Source: Clostridia bacterium (GTDB taxonomy: Bacteria; Bacillota; Clostridia; Christensenellales; SZUA-584). From it: DNA of 37,429 nt. Position numbers and translations under genes: made by a program. A model generated the notes under the pieces. That model worked only from the letters and a program-made list of their open reading frames with translations. It was not told the DNA's origin and made no database searches. Shown here in pieces: positions 15,372 to 23,423 of this stretch. Every line of letters starts with the position of its first letter. Position 1 is the stretch's first letter. The stretch spans positions 1-37,429 of the forward strand of contig QKIQ01000114.1 in assembly GCA_003249555.1 (NCBI GenBank). The letters run 5' to 3'.

Positions 15372-16136
15372 GTGCACTTGCAATCGGGTGAGAAAATTGA
15401 AGATCTGCAAAACGGATATGTGATTATTCAGAACCCGCAGTATTTTTCATTTGGGACCGATGCGGTGCTGCTCTCACACTTTGCGGATGTGGGAGCCGGT
15501 CAGCGTGTGGTCGATTTTGGCACTGGCTGCGGCATTATTCCTTTGCTGCTCTGTGCGAAACGGCCTGATATCCATGTGACAGGCATTGAGATTCAAAGCG
15601 AAATTGCGGATATGGCACAGCGAAGCGTGGCGCTCAACAAGCTCGAAAAACATGTGCAGATTATCTGCGGTGACATTAAGGACGCAAAAAAATATGTACC
15701 GCACGGCGTGGATGTGGTGGTATGCAATCCGCCGTATGAAAAGGCGGACGCCGGCAAGGCTAATGGTAACATGCATGTGAGCATCGCCAAGCGCGAAATC
15801 AAATGCACGCTGGAAGACGTGGTGGGGGCGGCGGCAAAGCTGCTGCGCACCGGCGGACGAATGTATATGATTTACCGCACAGAGCGGTTTGCTGAACTGA
15901 TGGCGTGTATGAGAGCAAAAAGAATCGAGCCCAAGCGCATACAGCTTGTCGCTTCGCAGATCGATAAAGCGCCTAATTTCGCGCTGGTGGAGGGCCGTGC
16001 GGGCGGGCGAGGTGGCTTAAAGTTCGCGCCGACGCTTGCTATTTACGGAAAAGACGGCACTTACACAGAGCAGCTTAAGAAAATATATCGCATCGGGGAG
16101 GAAAAACCGTGCTCTATATCGTGGCCACGCCCATAG
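15372..16136 (+). CDS. yabB: YabB/TrmN6-type tRNA1(Val) (adenine37-N6)-methyltransferase
   Basis: 254 residues, Rossmann-fold SAM enzyme. Motif I VDFGTGCGI (47-55), acidic strand GIEIQ (71-75), catalytic NPPY (119-122), which marks an amino-methylating enzyme. Early segment GYVIIQNPQYFSFGTDAVLL is typical of YabB/YfiC. It probably methylates an adenine next to the anticodon of a tRNA. The start is GTG at 15372, six bases after GGAGG; no ATG is suitably placed. Overlaps rsmI by 28 bp. In B. subtilis yabB lies in the same neighbourhood as rsmI and abrB. Confidence 0.9.
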   Translation: MHLQSGEKIEDLQNGYVIIQNPQYFSFGTDAVLLSHFADVGAGQRVVDFGTGCGIIPLLLCAKRPDIHVTGIEIQSEIADMAQRSVALNKLEKHVQIICGDIKDAKKYVPHGVDVVVCNPPYEKADAGKANGNMHVSIAKREIKCTLEDVVGAAAKLLRTGGRMYMIYRTERFAELMACMRAKRIEPKRIQLVASQIDKAPNFALVEGRAGGRGGLKFAPTLAIYGKDGTYTEQLKKIYRIGEEKPCSISWPRP

Positions 16137-16915
16137 GTAATCTAGAAGACATCACACTGCGTGCATTGCGCGTGCTCAAAGAAGTGGATTATATAGCCGC
16201 GGAGGACACACGCCACACGCGAAAGCTCCTTACGCATTACGATATTAAAACGCGCCTTGTGAGCTTTCATGAGCACAGCAAAGAGGAAAAGCAAGACTGG
16301 ATAATCGGCGAGCTTCGCGATGGCCGTGATATTGCGCTTGTGTCCGACGCGGGCACACCGCTCATTTCTGACCCGGGCGCGGTGCTTGTGCGCAAAGTGA
16401 TTGAGCAGGGAATAGCGGTTACGTCTTTGCCGGGCGCGTGCGCGGCGATTACCGCGGTGACGCTCGCGGGAATTGGCGGGTCTTTTTGCTTTTTTGGCTT
16501 TCTCTCTAAAAAAACGGGAGAGCGCAAACGGCAGATTGACGAGATAAAAAGCAGTGCCATACCCACCGTTATTTATGAAAGCCCTCACGCGCTTTCTGCG
16601 ACGCTTCAGGCGTTTTTCGAGGCTATGGGAGGCCAGAGGCATATCGTGGTCGCAAAAGAGCTGACAAAACTTCATGAGCGGGTTTTCAGCGGCACTTTGG
16701 ACGAAGCTTGTGGCATGTTTCATGGTGACCTGAAGGGCGAATACGTACTCGTTCTGGACGGGTGTGCTGATGAGGCGGCGGAGGTGAGCGACAGTGACAT
16801 TGCGGCTGCGATAAACGCCTGCCTGGATGTGGGAATGACAAAAAAAGATGCCGCGAAAGCGGCATCCGATAAACTGGGTATCAGTAAGAACAGAGCTTAC
16901 CGATTGACTTTGTAA
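16109..16915 (+). CDS. rsmI: 16S rRNA (cytidine1402-2'-O)-methyltransferase RsmI
   Basis: 268 residues, tetrapyrrole-methylase-like fold. LYIVATPIGNLEDITLRAL at the N-terminus, AEDTRHTRKLL (about 31-41), SDAGTPLISDPG (about 80-91), PGACAAITA (about 109-117), YESPHAL (about 154-160). Methylates the ribose of C1402 in the decoding centre. GTG start at 16109 with GGGGAGGA at 16095-16102. The codons near the 3' end for KKDAAKAA form, on the opposite strand, the terminator of abrB. Confidence 0.96.
   Translation: MLYIVATPIGNLEDITLRALRVLKEVDYIAAEDTRHTRKLLTHYDIKTRLVSFHEHSKEEKQDWIIGELRDGRDIALVSDAGTPLISDPGAVLVRKVIEQGIAVTSLPGACAAITAVTLAGIGGSFCFFGFLSKKTGERKRQIDEIKSSAIPTVIYESPHALSATLQAFFEAMGGQRHIVVAKELTKLHERVFSGTLDEACGMFHGDLKGEYVLVLDGCADEAAEVSDSDIAAAINACLDVGMTKKDAAKAASDKLGISKNRAYRLTL
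16840..16866 (-). terminator. Intrinsic terminator of abrB, embedded in rsmI coding sequence
   Basis: On the minus strand GATGCCGC (16866-16859), loop TTTC, GCGGCATC (16854-16847), then seven T (16846-16840). Eight perfect pairs. It lies 57 bp beyond the abrB stop and inside the last 25 codons of convergent rsmI. Confidence 0.85.
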
Positions 16916-16923
16916 GTATGATC

Positions 16924-17166
16924 TTACTTTAAGCCGAGTTTGCTCATGCAATCTGCGCAAATTTTTGCGCCCTTGAATTCTGTGACGCCCGAAACGCTTT
17001 CACAGAAAATACAAGCCGGCTGATATTTGCCGAGCACGATGTGACTGTCGTCCACAAAGATCTCGATCGGATCTTTGATGTCGATACCCATCACTCTTCT
17101 CAGTTCGATGGGAAGAACGATGCGACCCAGCGAGTCCACTTTTCTGACGATTCCTGTTGATTTCAT
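16924..17166 (-). CDS. abrB: AbrB-family transition-state regulator with C-terminal CxxC pairs
   Basis: 80 residues. MKSTGIVRKVDSLGRIVLPIELRR is the swapped-hairpin AbrB DNA-binding domain (1-48). The tail has C52-x2-C55 and C70-x2-C73, a likely zinc ribbon common in clostridial members and absent from B. subtilis AbrB. It binds DNA as a dimer or tetramer and represses post-exponential genes. I chose the ATG at 17166: GGGAG lies 9 bp upstream, whereas it would touch an ATG at 17175. Its terminator is inside rsmI. Confidence 0.93.
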   Translation of the reverse strand: MKSTGIVRKVDSLGRIVLPIELRRVMGIDIKDPIEIFVDDSHIVLGKYQPACIFCESVSGVTEFKGAKICADCMSKLGLK

Positions 17167-17219
17167 TTTTTTCATCTCCCAATTGATTTAATATAATATA
17201 TAGTTTTACAATATATCAA

Positions 17220-17249
17220 AATATAACAAATATAGCGTCACAATGTCAA
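17220..17249 (-). promoter_or_regulatory. Promoter of abrB
   Basis: On minus: perfect TTGACA (17249-17244), 18-bp spacer, TATATT (17225-17220), in an AT-rich leader of about 50 nt. Confidence 0.65.
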
Positions 17250-17343
17250 CCTTTTTTCGGTATTTTTTTTTACGATTAATAAAAGGTTCACAACTGAATA
17301 TATATGATATGAATATGCAAAATATCGCTGACGGAGCAATATG

Positions 17344-17928
17344 ATGATTAACTATATCTGGGCATTTTTAATCGTGATGGGTACGGCCGTCGGGGTAGCC
17401 ACAGGTCATTCCCAGGCGGTGGGAGATGCGGCGATTGAAGGCGCTAAGGAAGCGGGGCTGCTTTGCGTCAGCTTGATCGGCGCTTATGCGCTTTGGCTTG
17501 GTGTGTTAAATGTAGCGAAAGAGGCGGGGCTCATAGAATCACTGGCGCGGCGGATGCGCGGGCTCATTCGGCGGCTGTTCCCCGGCGTGCCGCCAAATAG
17601 CGAAGCGTGCGGATATTTGACGCTTAACATCGTGGCCAATATGCTCGGCATGGGCAATGCCGCCACGCCTTTTGGTTTGAAGGCGATGAAAGAGCTTCAG
17701 TCGCTCAACAAGGATAAAAGCCAGGCGTCGGACGCCATGTGTATGCTGCTTATTATCAACGCCTCTTCCGTTCAGCTTCTGCCGCTCACCGTGATCGCTC
17801 TGCGCAGCGCTGCGGGCTCGGCGGCGCCCGCAGAGATTGCCGTCACGGCGCTGTTGTCTACAACGGTGACAACCGTGGTGGCGATTATATCGGGCAAGCT
17901 ATGGCAGAGGATATCGCGATGCAGGTGA
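17344..17928 (+). CDS. spmA: Spore maturation protein SpmA
   Basis: 194 residues, nucleoside-recognition (gate) domain membrane protein; B. subtilis SpmA is about the same length. Hydrophobic segments near 5-22, 40-60, 135-150 and 165-185. The motif NMLGMGNAATPFGLKAMKEL (about 98-117) is highly characteristic. Needed for spore core dehydration with SpmB. GGAG at 17333-17336 fits the second ATG of a tandem pair (17344) better than the first (17341). No confident sigma-E promoter could be recognised. Confidence 0.95.
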   Translation: MINYIWAFLIVMGTAVGVATGHSQAVGDAAIEGAKEAGLLCVSLIGAYALWLGVLNVAKEAGLIESLARRMRGLIRRLFPGVPPNSEACGYLTLNIVANMLGMGNAATPFGLKAMKELQSLNKDKSQASDAMCMLLIINASSVQLLPLTVIALRSAAGSAAPAEIAVTALLSTTVTTVVAIISGKLWQRISRCR

Positions 17929-18446
17929 TAAATACAATATCGGCGCTTTTCGTACCGCTTTTTATCGCAGGCATTGTGGTCTTCGGCTTAGCGAAAAAAG
18001 TGCCTGTTTACGAAGCGTTTATACGCGGTGCGAAACAGGGGTTGTCGACGGTGGTTCGCGTGCTGCCGTATGTCATCGGCTTTGTGTTCGCTATACAAAT
18101 TTTCACTGCGTCGGGAAGCTTTGACTACATCGCTGCGGTACTGTCACCGGTGTTAAGACCAGTCGGGATACCGCCTGAGATTTTGCCGCTTGCGCTGATG
18201 CGTCCGTTTTCGGGAAGCGCATCGATTGGCATACTCACAACGATTCTTGGGCGCTATGGCCCCGACAGCTTTATTGGACGGACGGCGAGCACGCTCATGG
18301 GCTCTTCTGAGACACTCTTTTATACCACGGCGCTGTATTACGGAAGTGTCGGTATCAAAAAAACACGCTACACCATTCCGGCCTCGCTTATCGCTGAGTT
18401 TGCCGGCTTGATAGCCAGTGTGAGCTTTTGCAAAGTCTTTTTTTAA
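17919..18446 (+). CDS. spmB: Spore maturation protein SpmB
   Basis: 175 residues (B. subtilis about 178), four or five membrane helices. Motifs ALMRPFSGSASIG and LMGSSETLFYTTALYYGSVG are typical of SpmB. The ATG at 17919 overlaps spmA by 10 bp, with AGAGGA at 17906-17911. Works with SpmA in dehydrating the spore core. No intergenic terminator behind it; a short hairpin with T-run at 18618-18637 may serve. Confidence 0.95.
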   Translation: MQVINTISALFVPLFIAGIVVFGLAKKVPVYEAFIRGAKQGLSTVVRVLPYVIGFVFAIQIFTASGSFDYIAAVLSPVLRPVGIPPEILPLALMRPFSGSASIGILTTILGRYGPDSFIGRTASTLMGSSETLFYTTALYYGSVGIKKTRYTIPASLIAEFAGLIASVSFCKVFF

Positions 18447-18596
18447 TAATGACTATGAAGGCTTGATGAAACCTGCTGAAATATGCAAAATAACTGAATA
18501 CCGTTGAATAACATTAAAAAAACGCTTATTTACTACAAAATATTTTTATTTAAAAAATTATTAAGTTTGTATGACAAATGGAATTAAAAGATAAAA
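18447..18596. other. AT-rich convergent spacer
   Basis: 150 bp between spmB and the ABC-F gene, which face each other. Very AT-rich with runs of A and T. Only imperfect all-AT inverted repeats are present; no convincing terminator, promoter or gene seen. Confidence 0.6.
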
Positions 18597-20522
18597 TCAA
18601 GATATTAATACCTGTTTATGGGCACGTTCCCATTTTTCCATAAGCGTTTCAACCGCTTCGTACTGCCGCTCATATTGTTCAGACAGCTCGCAAATCTGCT
18701 GCGAATCCAAGGCCGATGGGTCGGCAAGCTGCGCTTCAATTTCGGCAAGGTGACACTCTGCGGCTTCAATATCTTTCTCAATCTGTGCAATGCGTTTCTT
18801 GGCCTCGCGCAAAGCCGCTTCTCTTTCTTTCTCGGAGCGTTTTTGCTTGGCGGCGGCTGTTTTTGTCATGCCGGGCTCTTCGCTTATTTCCGGTAAGCTC
18901 ATCTTTTCCAGTGCGTTTAGATAATCGCTCCAGTTGCCCTGGTAAGAATTGAGTGCGCCGCTTTTAAGTTCAAGCACACGCGTGGCGACTTTGTTGATAA
19001 AATAGCGGTCGTGGCTGACAAAAAGCACAGTGCCTTCAAATTCACATAGCGCCTCTTCGAGCATCTCGCGGCTGTCCATGTCCAGATGGTTGGTCGGCTC
19101 ATCCAGCAGTAGAAGATTGTCTTTACCCAGCATGAGCTTCAGCAGTGAAAGCCGTCCCTTCTCGCCGCCCGAGAGTGCCGATACGGGCTTGAACACATCG
19201 TCCCCCAAAAACAGAAACGACGCGAGTACATTGCGCAGCTCGCCGTCGGAGAATTCCGGATAATCGCCGCGCATTTCTTCGATGACGGTGTGTCTTGTAT
19301 CGAGATTTTCCTGCAGCTGGTCGTAATAGCCGACAGACACACCTGTTCCTGTGACGATCTCGCCCTGCGTGGGGGTAAGCCTTTGCGCGGCGACGCGCAG
19401 CAGTGTGGTTTTCCCCACGCCGTTTGGCCCGGTGAGCGCGGCACGCTCTCCCTTAAAAAGATGCAGGCCAATGTCGCTGAACAGCGGCGGCGCATCCTGC
19501 CATGCCATTTCGATGCCTTCCATTTGGAGCACATCGCTGCTGCCCCTTGCTGCCGTACCGAGACGCAAGGAGATGCGCCCCTGGTCGTCTTCGGGACGCT
19601 CCACTTTATCCATTTTGTTAAGCAGCGTTTCACGCGCATGCATTTTGATGAAATTCTTACCGCCGCCCGAGTTTCCCCACGCTTTATATTGTTCGATCAC
19701 TTTTTTCTGCCTTGTGATCTCGCGTTGGTTATGCTCATACGCTTTTTGCTGCAGCCGGCGTTTTTCGTCGCGCTGTAATACAAAAGAGGAATAGTTGCCG
19801 ATATACACATCCGCAACGCCTCTATGCAGGTCCGCAATATGCGTGCACGTCTGGTCGAGAAACCACCGGTCGTGCGATACGATCATCACCGCGCCCTGCC
19901 ATGTTTTTAAGTACCCTTCCAGCCAGCTCACCGCATCCGTGTCGAGATGGTTGGTCGGCTCGTCGAGCAGCAGGAGCTTTGGTTTTTCGAGCAGCAGTTT
20001 AGCGAGCATGAGCCGCGCCCTCTGCCCGCCCGAGAGTGTGCAGACCGAGCGATCGTATACATCTTCAAAAAGACCGAGGCCTTTGAGTACGCCGTTGATC
20101 GCGCTTTTGTAGCCGTAGCCGTCAGCTTCCTCAAACGATTGTGTGACGCGTTCGTATTCGTGCGATATACGTTGCCACGCGGTTTCATCGCCTGAGGCAT
20201 CGTCCATGGCGTGCTCCAGCTCGCGCATGCGTTTTTCCAACGCAAAGGCGTGGCTGAATACACTCAGCATCGTGTCCCAAACGGTAACCTGCGTGCCTTC
20301 GGAAACCTCCTGCTTTAAGTAGCCCGCGCCGTCTGCCATACTGACTGTGCCTGAGTCTGCGCTGATTTCGCCGCAGATAATGCGAAGCAGCGTGGTTTTG
20401 CCCGCGCCGTTTGGGCCCACCAGTCCCATGCGCATAACATCGGTCAGCGTCAGCGATACGCTGTCCAGCACTGTATCCGCGCCAAAGCTTTTTGCGATGT
20501 CCTTGAGCGACAATGCGATCAT
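18597..20522 (-). CDS. ABC-F family ATPase (YdiF/Uup-like)
   Basis: 641 residues, no membrane segments. Two ABC domains: first with Walker A GPNGAGKTT (36-44), signature LSGGQRARL and LLLLDEPTNHLD; second with GPNGVGKTT, LSGGEKGRLSLL and LLLLDEPTNHLD. The linker between them is charged (P-site tRNA interaction motif region), and the C-terminus (about 550-635) is a coiled coil. ABC-F proteins act on the ribosome E site; some give antibiotic resistance, others are housekeeping. The start at 20522 is set by GGAGGG at 20529-20534; an upstream ATG at 20546 would precede that site. Confidence 0.93.
   Translation of the reverse strand: MIALSLKDIAKSFGADTVLDSVSLTLTDVMRMGLVGPNGAGKTTLLRIICGEISADSGTVSMADGAGYLKQEVSEGTQVTVWDTMLSVFSHAFALEKRMRELEHAMDDASGDETAWQRISHEYERVTQSFEEADGYGYKSAINGVLKGLGLFEDVYDRSVCTLSGGQRARLMLAKLLLEKPKLLLLDEPTNHLDTDAVSWLEGYLKTWQGAVMIVSHDRWFLDQTCTHIADLHRGVADVYIGNYSSFVLQRDEKRRLQQKAYEHNQREITRQKKVIEQYKAWGNSGGGKNFIKMHARETLLNKMDKVERPEDDQGRISLRLGTAARGSSDVLQMEGIEMAWQDAPPLFSDIGLHLFKGERAALTGPNGVGKTTLLRVAAQRLTPTQGEIVTGTGVSVGYYDQLQENLDTRHTVIEEMRGDYPEFSDGELRNVLASFLFLGDDVFKPVSALSGGEKGRLSLLKLMLGKDNLLLLDEPTNHLDMDSREMLEEALCEFEGTVLFVSHDRYFINKVATRVLELKSGALNSYQGNWSDYLNALEKMSLPEISEEPGMTKTAAAKQKRSEKEREAALREAKKRIAQIEKDIEAAECHLAEIEAQLADPSALDSQQICELSEQYERQYEAVETLMEKWERAHKQVLIS
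18618..18637 (+). terminator. Weak terminator-like hairpin for spmAB inside the ABC-F gene
   Basis: ATGGG 18618-18622, loop CACGTT, CCCAT 18629-18633, then T to 18637. Only five pairs, so marginal, but it is the first hairpin plus T-run downstream of spmB. Confidence 0.35.
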
Positions 20523-20551
20523 GCCAAACCCTCCAAAAAAACTCAAAGCTC

Positions 20552-20579
20552 ATTATAAAGGATTCGGGGAAAAAAAGAA
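20552..20579 (-). promoter_or_regulatory. Probable promoter of the ABC-F gene
   Basis: TATAAT on minus (20557-20552) with only a poor TTCTTT-type -35 about 16 bp upstream; leader about 25 nt. Confidence 0.4.
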
Positions 20580-20665
20580 AGTTGGATTACATTCGGATAA
20601 AATGAAATAGAAATCATATAATTACAGGAGCGGTAGGGGAAGGCCTTTGCGTGCGGGCTGTATAG

Positions 20666-21331
20666 TTATTTCTTGCCTGAAAACAGCGTGAAAGGGTGAA
20701 AATCCGGCGTGGCGGAAAAGCACAGTCTTTCGTTTGTGGTGGGATGGTTAAGGCAGACCTCACTGGCAAACAGCGCGAGCGGCGCTTTGATATCGCGCGC
20801 GCCGTATTTCATGTCGCCGTAAACGGACGCGCCAACGGACGCAAGCTGTGCGCGTATCTGGTGAAACCGGCCCGTGAGCAGCTTGATACGCACGAGGCAC
20901 AGCCCGTCGCGGTTGTCCAAAAGGGTATACTCAAGCCCTGCCTTTTTCGCTTCCGGCGACGGCTTGTCTGATACATGTGCGATATGTGTTTGGATGTCCT
21001 TGGTCAGATAGTGCCACAGCGTGCCTTCGCTTTGCGGAGGCGGACTTGTGAGCACCGCAAGATATGTCTTGCCGAAAGTGCCGCTTTGTATCTGCTTAGA
21101 TAGGCGCGCCGCTGCTTTGGAGGTGCGCGCAAACACCATCACGCCGCTTGTCGGCCTGTCGAGACGGTGTACAAGCCCCAAGTATACGTTGCCGGGCTTG
21201 TTGTACGTTTGCCCGATATATGCTTTGCAGCGCGATAACATATCCTCATCACCCGATTCATCGGCCTGAGACGGCACACCGTACGGCTTTATCACGACGA
21301 GCAGGTGGTTGTCTTCATAGATGACGTTCAC
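20666..21331 (-). CDS. RluA-family pseudouridine synthase
   Basis: 221 residues from a GTG start. Begins NVIYEDNHLLVVIKPYGV, catalytic motif HRLDR with nucleophile Asp58, LLTGRFHQIRAQL further on. No S4 domain, so it resembles short RluA/YhcT-type enzymes; the target (rRNA or tRNA) is unknown. GTG at 21331 overlaps the preceding TGA (GTGA) with AGGTGG upstream; an ATG at 21358 lacks a ribosome binding site. Translationally coupled to the methyltransferase gene. Confidence 0.9.
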   Translation of the reverse strand: MNVIYEDNHLLVVIKPYGVPSQADESGDEDMLSRCKAYIGQTYNKPGNVYLGLVHRLDRPTSGVMVFARTSKAAARLSKQIQSGTFGKTYLAVLTSPPPQSEGTLWHYLTKDIQTHIAHVSDKPSPEAKKAGLEYTLLDNRDGLCLVRIKLLTGRFHQIRAQLASVGASVYGDMKYGARDIKAPLALFASEVCLNHPTTNERLCFSATPDFHPFTLFSGKK

Positions 21332-22176
21332 GCCTGCCACCTGGCCGTGGTACCGCATGGCAAATATATATCCGAAGCCCTCTGTGGCAGCACAAGCGTG
21401 TCAGACTCGATTTTGCCGCTGCCGCTAAGGCACAGCGAGAGCATATTGCGCGTCACGACGTCGGAAAGCCCTGTTGTGTACGAGTTGATGATGAAAAACA
21501 GCGGATCGTCGCTGAGCAGCTTGACACAATCTTGAATAAGACCGAACAACGCGTCTTCAATCTTCCAGACACCGCCGGAGCTTCTGCCGTAAGACGGCGG
21601 GTCCATCACGATGGCGTCATAAACGTTGCCGCGCCGTTGCTCGCGCAGCACGAACTTGTGGCAGTCGTCCGCGATAAAACGCACAGGCGCATTTTCCAGG
21701 CCCGAGAGCTTCACGTTTTCCTTTGCCCAGTCGTTCATGCTTTTGGCCGCGTCCACATGCACCGCAGATGCGCCCGCTTTCAGCGCTGCCACGGTGGCAC
21801 CGCCTGTGTATGCAAACAAATTGAGCAAGCGCACGGGTCGGCGAGCCTCTTGGATGCGTCTCATCATATAATCCCAGTTGTAAGACTGTTCGGGAAACAC
21901 GCCGATGTGCTTAAAGCCTGTCGGGCGAACGCAGAGCTTGAGGCCGCCGATGGTGACGACCCACTTTTCGGGCACCTTTTTTATAAACCGCCAGCTGCCG
22001 CCGCCGCTCTGGCTTCTGTCATAAATGGCGTGCGGCTTCCACAGCGCCGGGCTGCTTTTTTCCCATATCACCTGCGGGTCAGGACGCTGCAAAATAATGC
22101 CGCCGATGCTTTCGAGCTTGTCGCCGCTGCCTGTATCCAACACAGTGTAGTCGTCTGTATGATTTGCTATGTACAT
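21328..22176 (-). CDS. Class I SAM-dependent methyltransferase, RlmI-like
   Basis: 282 residues. A beta-rich N-terminal part with RPDPQVIW, then the SAM domain: motif I NLFAYTGGATVAALKAGA (about 133-150), acidic HVDAAKSMNDWAKEN, and catalytic-type MDPPSYGR (about 208-215). Such proteins methylate rRNA cytosine or other bases; the PUA domain of true RlmI is not seen. GGAGGAA at 22181-22187 sets the start at 22176. It forms an operon with the pseudouridine synthase, both probably acting on rRNA. Confidence 0.85.
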   Translation of the reverse strand: MYIANHTDDYTVLDTGSGDKLESIGGIILQRPDPQVIWEKSSPALWKPHAIYDRSQSGGGSWRFIKKVPEKWVVTIGGLKLCVRPTGFKHIGVFPEQSYNWDYMMRRIQEARRPVRLLNLFAYTGGATVAALKAGASAVHVDAAKSMNDWAKENVKLSGLENAPVRFIADDCHKFVLREQRRGNVYDAIVMDPPSYGRSSGGVWKIEDALFGLIQDCVKLLSDDPLFFIINSYTTGLSDVVTRNMLSLCLSGSGKIESDTLVLPQRASDIYLPCGTTARWQA

Positions 22177-22327
22177 GTTTTTCCTCCGAATTTTATGATA
22201 CCATTCCGGCTGATTTTTTAAAAGACAAAGATGGAGAAAAATGCTCTTTCCTGCTCTGATCGTATAATCGCATGAAGCGTGGCATCTGAGATGTAAAAAC
22301 AGCATGCTACAATCATATCCTATCCTC

Positions 22328-22356
22328 TTTACGTTATGGAATATTTACGCTATAAT
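22328..22356 (+). promoter_or_regulatory. Promoter of the small lipoprotein gene
   Basis: TTTACG (22328-22333), 17-bp spacer, TATAAT (22351-22356), followed by AAGGAG at 22366-22371. Confidence 0.7.
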
Positions 22357-22380
22357 GGCGGCATAAAGGAGTTTGTTTAT

Positions 22381-22755
22381 ATGAAGAGGTTTTTTCTGGT
22401 TGTTTTGGTTGTGCTGTGCGTGATAACCATTCTCGCGGCATGCGCGCCCTTGCAGATAAGTGTGGAAGAAGGGGTTGAATACGCGAAGCTGCTTCCCGGA
22501 TGGGTGATTGTGCTCGGGGCCGTCGTCATTTTCTTTATTGGATTTGGCATCATATGGAAGCTGATACCCGGTTTCATTAAGGTGCTCGCGCTTATTGCGC
22601 TTGTGGTTGTTGTGGCGGGCGTGGCTTATGGCCTGTGGCAGATTCCGGCCGTCAGTGAAGCCATCGACAAGGCCGACGACTTAAAACAGGAATATTTGAT
22701 TGAAGACGAGGATACGGATGGTGAAGAATCGCCTAAAATTAGTGAGGAGCCTTAA
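22381..22755 (+). CDS. Small predicted lipoprotein/membrane protein
   Basis: 124 residues, function not recognised. Signal peptide ending in LAAC (Cys19), then two further hydrophobic segments (about 38-58 and 64-85) and an acidic tail (EDEDTDGEESPKISEEP). If lipidated, it would be tethered as well as membrane-spanning, which is unusual. Start chosen by AAGGAG nine bases upstream. The stop codon overlaps the convergent nrdG stop (shared TTAA). Its terminator lies within nrdG. Confidence 0.75.
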   Translation: MKRFFLVVLVVLCVITILAACAPLQISVEEGVEYAKLLPGWVIVLGAVVIFFIGFGIIWKLIPGFIKVLALIALVVVVAGVAYGLWQIPAVSEAIDKADDLKQEYLIEDEDTDGEESPKISEEP

Positions 22756-23420
22756 AGCCCTCGGATTTGTGTATGAGGAATGAATTTTCGAGCGGCTTCG
22801 GCTGCTTTTTTTATTGTATCCGCACTGGGTGGATCAGGCTGAATCGAAATGCTTTCCGGGCGGCGGTATTGCTGAATGAAATATCTCTTTGCTCCCTGAA
22901 CGCGCTTTGCGATAGCCTCGATATCGTCGATAGTCAAAAACGGCATAAACGTGGTGCGAAACTCATAGTCCGCGCTGCTTTTCATCAGAAAGTCGGCGGT
23001 CTGCCAAATCGGCGTATCGTCAAGGTCAAACGACACCACACAATGAAGCTTTCCCGAAGGTGCTTTTAAATCCATCGCCACATAATCCACGTCGCCAATC
23101 ACAGATGCCACAATATCCGGCTTTAAGCCGTTGGTATCCAGCTTAATAAGGTAGCCCATTTTGCGAACGCGGCGGATAAAATCTGCAAGATCCTTTTGCA
23201 GCGTGGGCTCGCCGCCCGATATCACCACTCCGTCCAAAAAACCGCGGCGTTTCTGCAGGTAATCTTCCACAGTATGCGGATCAATCAGATTTTCTTTTTT
23301 CCAAAGAGCGCGGTTATGGCAGTACCAGCAGTCCATATTGCAGCCGGGCACAAACACGACAGCCGCGATGTGCCCGGGATAATCCAAAAACGAATTTTTA
23401 ACGAATCCTGCAATCTGCAT
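22752..23420 (-). CDS. nrdG: Anaerobic ribonucleotide reductase activating protein NrdG
   Basis: 222 residues, radical SAM enzyme. Iron-sulfur motif C27-x3-C31-x2-C34 (CNMDCWYC), glycine motif VVISGGEPTLQ (about 65-75), KLDTNGLKP. Longer than E. coli NrdG and of the type called NrdG2. It makes the glycyl radical on NrdD using SAM. It starts 3 bp after the nrdD stop. Codons for KKAAEAARK near its C-terminus form, on the plus strand, the terminator of the convergent lipoprotein gene. Confidence 0.94.
   Translation of the reverse strand: MQIAGFVKNSFLDYPGHIAAVVFVPGCNMDCWYCHNRALWKKENLIDPHTVEDYLQKRRGFLDGVVISGGEPTLQKDLADFIRRVRKMGYLIKLDTNGLKPDIVASVIGDVDYVAMDLKAPSGKLHCVVSFDLDDTPIWQTADFLMKSSADYEFRTTFMPFLTIDDIEAIAKRVQGAKRYFIQQYRRPESISIQPDPPSADTIKKAAEAARKFIPHTQIRGL
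22791..22812 (+). terminator. Intrinsic terminator of the lipoprotein gene, embedded in nrdG
   Basis: AGCGGC 22791-22796, UUCG tetraloop (22797-22800), GCTGCT 22801-22806 (one G-U pair), then T to 22812. It lies 36 bp past the lipoprotein stop, inside the 3' coding end of nrdG. Confidence 0.8.
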
Positions 23421-23423
23421 GGT

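Noticed and set aside
17281..17340. Sigma-E promoter before spmA
   Set aside because: Expected from biology, but the best match (TATGCAAA as -10) agrees at only five of eight positions and the -35 is ambiguous in AT-rich sequence.
19290..19794. Long plus-strand frames opposite the ABC-F gene
   Set aside because: They are shadows of conserved ABC-F codons on the other strand, with no ribosome binding site and no recognisable protein.
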